Positions 8,887-17,992 of a DNA stretch of 64,000 nt are shown here, in pieces; position 1 is the stretch's first letter, and every line of letters begins with the position of its first letter. This DNA is from an uncultured Akkermansia sp. (GTDB taxonomy: Bacteria; Verrucomicrobiota; Verrucomicrobiia; Verrucomicrobiales; Akkermansiaceae). The stretch lies in NCBI GenBank assembly GCA_947626545.1, contig CANQSS010000004.1, forward strand, positions 1 through 64,000, read 5' to 3'. The translations under genes were made by a program, and so were the position numbers. The notes under the pieces are model-generated. The model made no database searches, was not told the origin of the DNA, and was given only the letters and a program-made list of their open reading frames with translations.

Positions 8887-11751
8887 CTATTTTCGGGGAG
8901 GGAATTCGTACGTGATTCGCCCTGAAGTCTCATTAAACACGAGATACGCCTCAAACTTACGGCCGCTCTTTCGACTCACAAAATCCTTGATTAGTTTGGT
9001 CTTTCCCTTGCTGAGCAACTCGCTCACCAGCCCAGCATCCAGCGTCACTCCGCACATCTCGCGCACAATGACCAGCGGCCTGCGGTTCTTACCCACCGTC
9101 ACACCCTCCACAAGCCAACCATCTTTTGTCTCAAGCAACTGATGCTCGCCTTTGCCCTTCACCACGACAGGACCATGCTTAACAGCACCGTCCAAATCAA
9201 GCTCGACGGATCCCCTGACGCCAGAGTTTTTCTCTCCTTTGGTACCTTTGGTATCAGCCTTTTCGCGAGGAGGAAACTCAAAGCCCACGCCGCCCTTGAC
9301 TTCATCGAGCTTCAGGAAAGCTTCAAAGGATCTGTGAGTACGCTGGGAAACGAAACCTGAGATGAGCTCACTCTTTCCCTTTTCAAGCACGCGAAGAATG
9401 GTCTCCTTCTCCAGTTGTTTACCCAAAATCACGCGTGAAGCGCTAAAGCCTTTCTTGCCGCTACCAGCACGAGTGAAGTCCGGTATAATCCACTGTTTCT
9501 CGTTTTCGAATAACTCCAGAGAGCCACGATCCTGGACTTTCACAAAACCAAGACTATGCTGGTCCGTCTGAGTCGTTTTTTCGTCATTCTTGTCGTCGTT
9601 GTCAAAGTATAATTCAGCTTTCCAGGATGTCTTGGCAGTTTCCGGTTTCACCAGTACCAGTCCCGCGCGAAAACTCTTGCCAAAACGCGAGCGGAATCCA
9701 TCCATCACCGGTAAACGACCATCGCGGATGAGCTGAGTGAACTGTTCATCGCTTAAACTGAGTCCAGCGTGGGTGCGGCGAATATGAAACTTGCAATGTT
9801 TGCAACTCACTGAATCTACGCGACTCTCCAATCCTTTCTTACCGCACTCGGGACAGGCAATAGCAAGATCATCATGTTTTCCCTCGCGCATGTAATCACG
9901 CACGGCAGATACGATCTCCGTGGTGTATTCGCGTATGTCTTGCATGAAGGTGGCGCGCTTCAGTTTGCCACTCTCCATCTGCTTGAGTCGATACTCCCAC
10001 TCGCCGGTAAGTTCGGGACTGGAAAGTGTACTCAAACCTATCTTCTCCAGGAGGTCGATGAGATCCATGCCGTGACGAGTAGCCACAAGCTCCTTCCCAT
10101 CACGGGCAATGTACTCCTGAGCCAGTAAACCTTCAATGATAGATGCACGCGTGGCGGGCGTACCCAAACCACGCTCTTTCATAGCAGACGCCAGTTCATC
10201 ATCCTCCACCAGCTTGCCCGCATTTTCCATGGCAGTAAGCAGAGTCGCTTCCGTATAAGCAGCGGGTGGCTTCGTGGTATCTTCAACCGCTTCCACAGCG
10301 CAAGCCTGCACCTTTTCACCTGGTTCGACGCGGCATAGTTCATCTTTCTTTTTGCGCTCGCTGGTGTAAAGTGCTCGCCACCCCGCAACGAGCAACACTC
10401 GTCCATGGGCGTAAAAGCAATCCTCGCCTGCCTTGGTGGAAATGACAGTGAAACGTTCCGTATCCTCATACTCCGCATTCGGCATAAAAACACCAAGAAA
10501 GCGCTGCACCACCAAATTGAAAATGCGAGCGGCATCTCCACTCAGATTCACAAACTTGCCGGTGGGGATAATGGCAAAGTGATCACTCACCTTTGAGCTG
10601 TCAAACACACGCCGCGTTGGGTGAATACCGTGAGCATTCAGGATGCCTTGCGCGTGCTGCGCGTACTCCGGCATGTGGTCAGCTATCCCCTGGATTGTAC
10701 GCGTCACCACGCCAAGGTAATCATTCGGCAAAAATTTGGAATCCGTACGCGGGTAGGTAAGTACTTTGTGCTTTTCATAGCACTCCTGAGCCAGTTGCAG
10801 TGTGCGGCTCGCCGAAAATCCAAAGCGATTGCTTGCCTCCTTTTGCAGGGAGGTAAGATCGAAAAGTAAGGGCGCAGGCATGCTCACGGGCTTGCGCTTT
10901 TCCTCCACAACACCAGTCTTTCCCCTGCAACGCTCCGCCACAGACGCAGCCTCTTCCGCATTCCACAAGCGTTCGCGGGAACGCTGGGGCGCCTTTTCAT
11001 CACGTTTGAAATCTCTGTCAATCCACTTGGCCCCATAACTGCCACTCGCGGCGTCAAATGTGGCGTGTACCTCGTAGTAAACCTCAGGCGTGAAGGCCAG
11101 CACCTCCTTTTGCCGTGCCGCGAGTATAGCAAGTGTCGGTGTTTGCACGCGACCAGTCGGAGTGACATGGAAGCCACCGGCACCGGACTGCATGACGGTG
11201 AGGGCGCGCGTGCTGTTGAGCCCCACCAGCCAATCAGCCTCAGATCGACACACCGCCGCATCCGCCAAATGAAGCATTTCCTCATTGCTCTTCAGTTTCT
11301 GCCAAGCCTCCATGATGGCATCATCCGTCATACTCTGCATCCACAAACGGAAAAGAGGTTTTTTGATGCCGCCGAACCGTATGATGTTGCGAAAAATGAG
11401 CTCACCCTCGCGTCCGGCATCGCATGCGTTCACCAGTGATTCTACCTCCTTACTGCGGGCTAATTTCAATACCTTGCGCAATCTGTCCGCTGACCTGGCG
11501 ATGGGTTCCAGCTCCATTACCTCCGGCATCACGGGCAGATACTCCATCTTCCACGGCAAACTCTTTCCATCTTTGGTCTGCGGTTTCTTTTGTTCAACCA
11601 AATGCCCCACTGCAGAGGTGATGATGAGCTTCTCATTTGAAAAACCTCCTGCTGCCTCATCCTTTTTAAACTTCCCGTATTTCTTCCCAAGCACCCGCGC
11701 TAAATCTGACGCCACGCTCGGCTTCTCTGCGATGATGAGTTGTTTTGCCAT
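8887..11751 (-). CDS. topB: DNA topoisomerase III
   Basis: MAKQLIIAEKPSVASDLARVLG, CDAGREGELIFR, TYPRTDSKFL; repeated C-terminal domains. Confidence 0.95.
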   Translation of the reverse strand: MAKQLIIAEKPSVASDLARVLGKKYGKFKKDEAAGGFSNEKLIITSAVGHLVEQKKPQTKDGKSLPWKMEYLPVMPEVMELEPIARSADRLRKVLKLARSKEVESLVNACDAGREGELIFRNIIRFGGIKKPLFRLWMQSMTDDAIMEAWQKLKSNEEMLHLADAAVCRSEADWLVGLNSTRALTVMQSGAGGFHVTPTGRVQTPTLAILAARQKEVLAFTPEVYYEVHATFDAASGSYGAKWIDRDFKRDEKAPQRSRERLWNAEEAASVAERCRGKTGVVEEKRKPVSMPAPLLFDLTSLQKEASNRFGFSASRTLQLAQECYEKHKVLTYPRTDSKFLPNDYLGVVTRTIQGIADHMPEYAQHAQGILNAHGIHPTRRVFDSSKVSDHFAIIPTGKFVNLSGDAARIFNLVVQRFLGVFMPNAEYEDTERFTVISTKAGEDCFYAHGRVLLVAGWRALYTSERKKKDELCRVEPGEKVQACAVEAVEDTTKPPAAYTEATLLTAMENAGKLVEDDELASAMKERGLGTPATRASIIEGLLAQEYIARDGKELVATRHGMDLIDLLEKIGLSTLSSPELTGEWEYRLKQMESGKLKRATFMQDIREYTTEIVSAVRDYMREGKHDDLAIACPECGKKGLESRVDSVSCKHCKFHIRRTHAGLSLSDEQFTQLIRDGRLPVMDGFRSRFGKSFRAGLVLVKPETAKTSWKAELYFDNDDKNDEKTTQTDQHSLGFVKVQDRGSLELFENEKQWIIPDFTRAGSGKKGFSASRVILGKQLEKETILRVLEKGKSELISGFVSQRTHRSFEAFLKLDEVKGGVGFEFPPREKADTKGTKGEKNSGVRGSVELDLDGAVKHGPVVVKGKGEHQLLETKDGWLVEGVTVGKNRRPLVIVREMCGVTLDAGLVSELLSKGKTKLIKDFVSRKSGRKFEAYLVFNETSGRITYEFPPRK

Positions 11752-11864
11752 ATGTAAAGTTCGAAAAGCTTCCCTACAGGAAACCCCATTCACTTCGACT
11801 CGTCAAGTTTCAAGTGTGGCATAACAAGGTTATCCTCTGCTGCTTCTCTATCTCCTCACTCAAA

Positions 11865-12173
11865 TTATTCACCTCCTCCTCCCTCAGTTGCTTCAGCGCC
11901 CTCCCATACCTCCCACGCCTCCCGCGTCACCTGACTCCCCTCTACAACCGGTTGCGACTTCTCCCTCTCATGTTCCTCAATCGCACGCTCGTTCTCTTCC
12001 GCCGTCCGCTGTGCTTGTCCTACCCCCGGCATCGGGTTGCCCACTGCACTCGCCACCGCCGCCTGCCTCGCCTGAGCCACCGCGCTCGCCACCTCATCCA
12101 CAGCCTCCAGCCGCGCCCGTGAAAAAGCCGTCTGCACCGGCACACCCACCCACGCCGCTGCCTGCTCCCCCAA
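11865..12173 (-). CDS. Uncertain Ala/Glu-rich hypothetical ORF
   Basis: ORF only; the + strand ORF here is a proline-rich likely antisense artefact. Confidence 0.25.
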   Translation of the reverse strand: MGEQAAAWVGVPVQTAFSRARLEAVDEVASAVAQARQAAVASAVGNPMPGVGQAQRTAEENERAIEEHEREKSQPVVEGSQVTREAWEVWEGAEATEGGGGE

Positions 12174-12264
12174 ATCTGAGAGCGTGATAAGAGCGTCTTA
12201 AGTTCATGAGCTATTTTGTCGGGACAGATGTATACACACCGAATATATGCCACAATACCAGATC

Positions 12265-13620
12265 TCACGCTTCCCCATAAAGCGTAAACCCAGTGCACTC
12301 ACGAATGGTGATTGGCAGCAACTCTCCTACCCTGGCAGCGCCGCGTTCAATAATGACGGGTTTATTCTGCGAAGTGCGCCCCTGCAAGCGGCTGGAGTTC
12401 GTCTTGCTGGGACCATCCACAAGAATCTCTTGTCGAGTGCCTACAAGTGCCATATTGCGTGCAATAGCAATGCGATTCACCGTGTCAAGCAAGTCATGAT
12501 TTCGAGCTTCCTTTTCGCGCAGACATACTTGTCCCGGCATATCTGCCGCAGGCGTGCCCCTCCGCGGAGAATATTGAAAAATGAAAGCATTATCGAACTT
12601 AATATGCTCCACCGCAGCTTTAGTAAGCAGGTAGTCCTCCTCGGTCTCACCAGGAAAACCCACGATGATATCTGTGGTGATGGCGAGGTCGGGTCGAGCG
12701 GCTCGCATTGCCTCACATAGTTCTACATATTTTTGCTGCCGATAGGGACGTCGCATCAGCTGCAGGATACGATCGCTACCGCTCTGCATGGGAAAATGAA
12801 TGTGGCTGCAAAGTTTCGGCAGATAGGAAAAAGCACGCACTAAATCCTCACGAAAGCCAATGGGGTGCGGGGAGGTGAAACGTATGCGTTCCAGACCCGT
12901 CACCTCATGCACTGCCTCCAACAGCCGCACAAACCCCCCGCGTCCATCTATTACAGGCTCCTCGCGCCCGTAGCGGTTCACAATTTGTCCGAGCAAAGTA
13001 ACTTCCTTCACCCCACTATCAACCAATCGACGCACCTCATCCAGAATATCTGCCGCTGATCGACTGCGCTCTGCCCCGCGCGTGAAAGGTACAATGCAGT
13101 ACGAGCAGCGCATCTCGCACCCCTGCATAATGGACACATAAGCGGAGCAAGATGTGCGCAGCGGCAGGTGGTCACGAATGCGGCTATGAGCATCCGGTAA
13201 ATCTTCTACCTCGCACAATTGCGCTCCCCTGCGCAGAATGGGGTGAGAGACGGAGGCCAACCGCTGTTTGAGCAGCCCATCGCAGAGCTGGAAAACCCGA
13301 TGGTAACAATGCGTGCCGGTCACTACATCCAGTCGCGGCACTGCATCAAAAAGCTCTCGTGCTTTGCTTTGCGCCATGCAACCCATAAAACCGAAAACTA
13401 CCCAAGGACGTTCCCCTGACTGAGAACAAAGCATGCCCATCTTTCCCAAAGCCTTCAGTTCCGCCTTCTCCCGCACAGAACAGGTGTTGATAAGCACGAC
13501 ATCTGCCCCCGCCTCGGATTCTGCGAGACTGTATCCGCCAGCCAAAAATGTAGCGGCCACCTGTTCCGAGTCACGCTCGTTCATTTGGCAGCCGTAAGTC
13601 TTGATATATACAGAGGGCAT
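12265..13620 (-). CDS. miaB: tRNA-i6A37 methylthiotransferase
   Basis: YGCQMNERDSE, GCEMRCSYCIVPFTRG, C-terminal TRAM region. Confidence 0.95.
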   Translation of the reverse strand: MPSVYIKTYGCQMNERDSEQVAATFLAGGYSLAESEAGADVVLINTCSVREKAELKALGKMGMLCSQSGERPWVVFGFMGCMAQSKARELFDAVPRLDVVTGTHCYHRVFQLCDGLLKQRLASVSHPILRRGAQLCEVEDLPDAHSRIRDHLPLRTSCSAYVSIMQGCEMRCSYCIVPFTRGAERSRSAADILDEVRRLVDSGVKEVTLLGQIVNRYGREEPVIDGRGGFVRLLEAVHEVTGLERIRFTSPHPIGFREDLVRAFSYLPKLCSHIHFPMQSGSDRILQLMRRPYRQQKYVELCEAMRAARPDLAITTDIIVGFPGETEEDYLLTKAAVEHIKFDNAFIFQYSPRRGTPAADMPGQVCLREKEARNHDLLDTVNRIAIARNMALVGTRQEILVDGPSKTNSSRLQGRTSQNKPVIIERGAARVGELLPITIRECTGFTLYGEA

Positions 13621-13624
13621 AGAT

Positions 13625-14281
13625 TCAACATTCGTAAACAGTGGGATCCGTCACACCGGCAATAGCAAAGGCCTCGCGGCGCTCCCGGCACGTACCGCAG
13701 CGCCCGCAATGCTTCTCTCCCCCGCAGTAGCAGGAATAGGTCTGTGAAAAATCGACATTCAGTTGGGCTCCAAGCTCCACAATCTGGATCTTGCTCATTG
13801 CAATAAAGGGACGCAACAGCTGCACCCCCTCATAGCTTCCTTGTTTCATAGCCTGTTCCATGGCGCGCATAAACGGCTCCCGACAGTCCGGGTAGATAGC
13901 GTGGTCGCCCGCATGAGCAGCTATCACCACTCCCTTAGCTCCCCGACTCTCCGCTATACCTGCAGCAACGGAAAGGAATATGCCATTACGAAACGGTACC
14001 ACTGTGGCTCGCATATTTTCCTCCCCATAATCACCACTCGGTATTGCCGCAGCACCGCTCAGTAACGCGCTGGACAAATGAGCCGCCAGAGGTGAAATAT
14101 CTACCACGCAATGTGGTATGCCGAGTGCGCGCGCCTGGTACTCCGCGCATGCCAACTCTCGCTCTTCGTGATTGCTACCGTAACGGAAGGAGAGAGCTGC
14201 CAATGGTTCATGCTCGCGACATGCCCAGTGCAGTGCAGTCGTCGAATCCACACCACCGGAAAGAAGAACAAGGCATTTCAT
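13625..14281 (-). CDS. queC: 7-cyano-7-deazaguanine synthase
   Basis: LLSGGVDSTTAL, CYCGGEKHCGRCGTCRER. Confidence 0.95.
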   Translation of the reverse strand: MKCLVLLSGGVDSTTALHWACREHEPLAALSFRYGSNHEERELACAEYQARALGIPHCVVDISPLAAHLSSALLSGAAAIPSGDYGEENMRATVVPFRNGIFLSVAAGIAESRGAKGVVIAAHAGDHAIYPDCREPFMRAMEQAMKQGSYEGVQLLRPFIAMSKIQIVELGAQLNVDFSQTYSCYCGGEKHCGRCGTCRERREAFAIAGVTDPTVYEC

Positions 14282-14297
14282 AGGTCAGTTCGAGGTA

Positions 14298-14714
14298 TCA
14301 AGCGGGTCGATTTTCAGGACGATGCTCCGCCGTGGTGGTAAGCCGAATGCCGCCGCGCGGCGAAAAACGACCTACCACACGCATCCAGCTCGGCTGCACC
14401 GCCGCCACCAAATCATCTAAGATTCGATTCACTACTTGCTCGTTGAAAGCTGGATAATTGCGGAAGGAAACGAGGTAATACTTTAAACTTTTGGTCTCCA
14501 CCACACGCTCTGCTGGCACATAGGAGATGCTCAAAACGCAGCTGTCCGGCTGACCCGTCACCGGACAGAGGGAAGAGAACTCCTCTGTCTCCAGGGTTAC
14601 TACGTATGGGCGCTGTGGGCTACGATTCGGGAAGGTCTCCAACTTCGCCTCATCCGGCGAATGAAAAAACTCACTGTGCTTACCAAGCAAGGAAAGTTCT
14701 TGTTTCTGATTCAT
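14298..14714 (-). CDS. queF: NADPH-dependent 7-cyano-7-deazaguanine reductase
   Basis: EFSSLCPVTGQPD, SLKYYLVSFRN. Confidence 0.95.
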   Translation of the reverse strand: MNQKQELSLLGKHSEFFHSPDEAKLETFPNRSPQRPYVVTLETEEFSSLCPVTGQPDSCVLSISYVPAERVVETKSLKYYLVSFRNYPAFNEQVVNRILDDLVAAVQPSWMRVVGRFSPRGGIRLTTTAEHRPENRPA

Positions 14715-14720
14715 GACGGT

Positions 14721-16142
14721 TCAGAGTTTGATAAGTTGATATGAATCGCGTCCATCTTTCATCCCCCAACCGAGCTCCGTCAAACGCGCCCGCAGAGCAT
14801 CTGCTCTCGCCCAATCTTTGGCCAAGCGCGCCTGCCAGCGCTCCTGAGCCACCGCCTGCACCTCTGCCGGCGCCTCGGGTTGCTCCTCCTCCGCTGGTGG
14901 TAAAATCAGCCCTAGCGCCTCTACGATAAAACGAAGTGCAAGACGCGCCTCGTGAGCCGCCTCCTGACTCAATTCGGCGGGATTCAAACCATGCAATGCA
15001 CTAAAGGTATGACCCAATGCCTCCGGCGTATTCAGGTCATCCAGAAGGCTTTGCCATGCAGGAGCAAACACGCCTAAATTTGGCGTTTTTTTCACCAACT
15101 CTCGGTAGGTGGGTACCACCTTGTCCCCCGCTTTTTCAGCCAGCACGGCATCAGCACGACTCAGCTTGCGCAGGGCAGAGGCCGCATCTTTCAAGCCCAT
15201 CAAGGTGAAGTTAAGCGGGCGTCGGTAGTATGCCCCGGCCAGCACATAGCGCAAAGCCGATGGCTGGTGCCCCAGCTTTACCAGATCGTCCAGCGTGTAC
15301 ATGTTGCCGAGGCTTTTGCTCATCTTGGCGCCATCCACCAGCAGGTGGGTCACATGGAACCAGTGTCGCGCAAAATCCCCGCCGCATGCGCAACGGCTCT
15401 GCGCTATTTCATTTTCGTGGTGCGGGAAAATGAGATCAACCCCGCCCGAATGTAGGTCAAACGTATCACCCAAGTATTTATGGCTCATGGCTGAACACTC
15501 CAAGTGCCAGCCAGGGCGCCCTTCCCCCCATGGGGAAGCCCAGTAATTCTCGCCATCTTCCGGGCGACGCGCCTTCCATAGTACAAAATCAGCCACGCTG
15601 TCCTTAGTGTACTCATCTGTATCTGCGCGGGTCTGCGCCGTCTTACCTAAGTCCAGAGATTGAGCATCCAAATGTGCTAATTTGCCGTATTCGGGATACG
15701 AGGAAATGCGAAAATACACCGAGCCATCCTCGCTGCAATAAGCATGACCGGAGTCGACGAGCTTTTGCACGATCTCGATTTGCTCCGCTATGTGCCCCAC
15801 GGCGCTCGGCTCCACGTGCGGTGTCAAACAGTTGAGTGCTTGACAATCATCGTGAAACTTCTGCGTCCACCTTTTTGTGTACTCCGACAACGGCACACCC
15901 TGCTCCTGCGAATTACGTATCGTTTTGTCATCCACATCAGTGATGTTACGCACGTGCTTGGTGCGCAGACCTGAAAGCTCTGCCACGCGCCGGAAAACAT
16001 CCTGCGCCACAAAGGTGCGAAAATTACCGATGTGCGCTGCCGCATACACTGTGGGTCCGCAACAATAAAAACGCAGAGTTTTTCCGTCCTGCGCTTTCAC
16101 TTCGCGAAGCTCCCTTGTGTACGTGTCGAATAACTGGAACAT
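14721..16142 (-). CDS. cysS: Cysteinyl-tRNA synthetase
   Basis: YCCGPTVYAAAHIGNFR, GWHLECSAM, KMSKSLGN. Confidence 0.97.
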   Translation of the reverse strand: MFQLFDTYTRELREVKAQDGKTLRFYCCGPTVYAAAHIGNFRTFVAQDVFRRVAELSGLRTKHVRNITDVDDKTIRNSQEQGVPLSEYTKRWTQKFHDDCQALNCLTPHVEPSAVGHIAEQIEIVQKLVDSGHAYCSEDGSVYFRISSYPEYGKLAHLDAQSLDLGKTAQTRADTDEYTKDSVADFVLWKARRPEDGENYWASPWGEGRPGWHLECSAMSHKYLGDTFDLHSGGVDLIFPHHENEIAQSRCACGGDFARHWFHVTHLLVDGAKMSKSLGNMYTLDDLVKLGHQPSALRYVLAGAYYRRPLNFTLMGLKDAASALRKLSRADAVLAEKAGDKVVPTYRELVKKTPNLGVFAPAWQSLLDDLNTPEALGHTFSALHGLNPAELSQEAAHEARLALRFIVEALGLILPPAEEEQPEAPAEVQAVAQERWQARLAKDWARADALRARLTELGWGMKDGRDSYQLIKL

Positions 16143-16150
16143 GGCGCGCT

Positions 16151-16179
16151 ATTATGCGCGATGCTCCCCGCCCTGTCAA
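16151..16179 (-). promoter_or_regulatory. cysS promoter TTGACA-N17-CATAAT, 8 nt before ATG
   Basis: TGTCAA 16174-16179, ATTATG 16151-16156, CAT 16140-16142. Confidence 0.8.
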
Positions 16180-16181
16180 GC

Positions 16182-16210
16182 TTGACATTCTCCACGGGAA
16201 AAGCTACCAT
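16182..16210 (+). promoter_or_regulatory. thi4 promoter TTGACA-N17-TACCAT, 6 nt before ATG
   Basis: -35 16182-16187, -10 16205-16210, ATG 16217. Confidence 0.8.
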
Positions 16211-16216
16211 GAGGTC

Positions 16217-16996
16217 ATGGAAACTCTGATTACTCGCGGTATTGTCAACTCCTACTTTGAAAAAATCAACCGCAGTTTGCAACTGGATGCTGCCATCGTA
16301 GGCGGTGGACCGTCCGGCATTGTGGCAGCATATTATCTGGCTAAAGCAGGTCACAAAGTAGCGCTACTGGACCGCAAATTAGCACCTGGCGGCGGTATGT
16401 GGGGCGGGGCAATGATGTTCAATGAAATTGTGGTGCAAAAAGAAGCCAAGCCTATCTTGGATGACCTGCAGCTCCAGTATCGCGAATACGAACGGGACAC
16501 CTGTCTGCTGGATTCTGTTCATGCCACGGCCGGCTTGCTCTACCGCGCCACAGAGGTCGGTGCGCTCATCTTCAACTGCTACTCCGTAGAAGATGTGGTG
16601 TATAAGCAAGGTCGGGTAGGTGGTGTGGTGGTAAACTGGACACCGGTGTTGTTGCAGCACATGCATGTGGATCCGCTTACTTTCACAGCCAAAACCGTGT
16701 TGGATGCCACTGGTCACGACTGCGAAATTGCCCGTACTGTGGCTCGCAAGAATGGCGTATCTCTGTGCACTCAAACCGGTGGTGTCATCGGTGAAATGAG
16801 CATGGATGCCGCCGAGGGTGAGCGCACCACCATCGAAAACACCAAAGAAATCTACCCCGGACTCTTTGTCTCCGGCATGGCTGCAAACGGCGTGAGCGGC
16901 AGTTTCCGCATGGGTCCAATCTTCGGAGGTATGCTGATGAGCGGTAAGAAGGCTGCCGAGCTTATGCATGCCTCTATATGTGCTCAGCAGGGTTGA
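16217..16996 (+). CDS. thi4: Thi4-family thiazole synthase (sulfide-dependent type suggested by the His at the sulfur-donor position)
   Basis: AAIVGGGPSGIVAAYYLAKAG, LQHMHVDPLTFTAKTVLDATGHD, GPIFGGMLMSGKKAAE. Confidence 0.9.
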   Translation: METLITRGIVNSYFEKINRSLQLDAAIVGGGPSGIVAAYYLAKAGHKVALLDRKLAPGGGMWGGAMMFNEIVVQKEAKPILDDLQLQYREYERDTCLLDSVHATAGLLYRATEVGALIFNCYSVEDVVYKQGRVGGVVVNWTPVLLQHMHVDPLTFTAKTVLDATGHDCEIARTVARKNGVSLCTQTGGVIGEMSMDAAEGERTTIENTKEIYPGLFVSGMAANGVSGSFRMGPIFGGMLMSGKKAAELMHASICAQQG

Positions 16997-17001
16997 TATC
17001 C

Positions 17002-17967
17002 CTACAAATCCCGAAGATCCGCTATCCACTCACCTGCATTATGGTAACGCTCCTCAATAGCTGGGCGAGCAGCTTTGTCGATGCTCTTTAGCAGGCGCTC
17101 GTCGTAGATGGCGCGCAGTCGCTCATTGGTAGCGAGTGGGTCAGCCATATCGTACAACTCACGCTGCCGACCATCCGGCAGGCACGTGGATGTCATGATG
17201 TAATACAAAGTGGCACCAAAAGCGTATAGATCAGTCCACGCGCCCATGTTACCGCCATCCTTGCCCTGCTCCGGCGGACTAAAGCCCAAAGACTCCACTA
17301 CGCCGGGATCAGCGTCGCCATATTCCTCACGTGCAGCGCCAAAGTCGATGAGCACAGGCAGCCCTTTCATATTGATGAGTATGTTGTCCGGCTTAATATC
17401 TCGGTGCAACACCTCTCGTTTGTGCAAGTAGTCCAGAGCATCAAGCATCCGTACCATCATGCCCACCATGGCTTCCTGAGGTATATCGCGGTTATGATTG
17501 CGGTAATCATTGGCTACATCTGCCAGCGATTTTCCCTCAATAAATTCCGTCACATAGTATGCTGTACGATGCGCGTTGAAGAATGAATACACCTTAGCGA
17601 TATTTGGGTGACGAAGCGAGGCAAGCAGGCGCGCCTCACGAAGAAAATTATTGTGAGCCCAGTCGAAGGTTTCCTGTCCCTCCGGGGCAATGAGTACCAC
17701 ATCCAGTGTCCCAGATTGTCGGTGGCAGAGCGCATCTGGAAAGTTTTCTTTGAGTACTACTCTCCGTTCCAACGTTTGCTCCTCTGCCAGGTATGTCACC
17801 CCAAAACCTCCCGCGCCCAGTGTACGTAACACCCGATAACCATGCAATACGTGTCCGTCTGGCAATTCTTTCGGCGCCACATCGCACTCTACATCCGCAC
17901 CATCCGTTGGAAGTGTGCAGTGCATATCATCGAGAATATTGCTCAGAAAATTATCCGGAGGTGTCAT
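17002..17967 (-). CDS. Serine/threonine protein kinase, soluble
   Basis: LGAGGFGVTYLAEE, VVLKE, HRDIKPDNILI, DFGAARE. Confidence 0.9.
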   Translation of the reverse strand: MTPPDNFLSNILDDMHCTLPTDGADVECDVAPKELPDGHVLHGYRVLRTLGAGGFGVTYLAEEQTLERRVVLKENFPDALCHRQSGTLDVVLIAPEGQETFDWAHNNFLREARLLASLRHPNIAKVYSFFNAHRTAYYVTEFIEGKSLADVANDYRNHNRDIPQEAMVGMMVRMLDALDYLHKREVLHRDIKPDNILINMKGLPVLIDFGAAREEYGDADPGVVESLGFSPPEQGKDGGNMGAWTDLYAFGATLYYIMTSTCLPDGRQRELYDMADPLATNERLRAIYDERLLKSIDKAARPAIEERYHNAGEWIADLRDL

Positions 17968-17992
17968 GGTCACAGTAATGATAAAGGTATAA

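Noticed and set aside
11745-12187. + strand proline-rich ORFs 11745-12122 and 11888-12187
   Set aside because: Low-complexity and no family signal; likely the complement of a GC-rich coding or decayed region.
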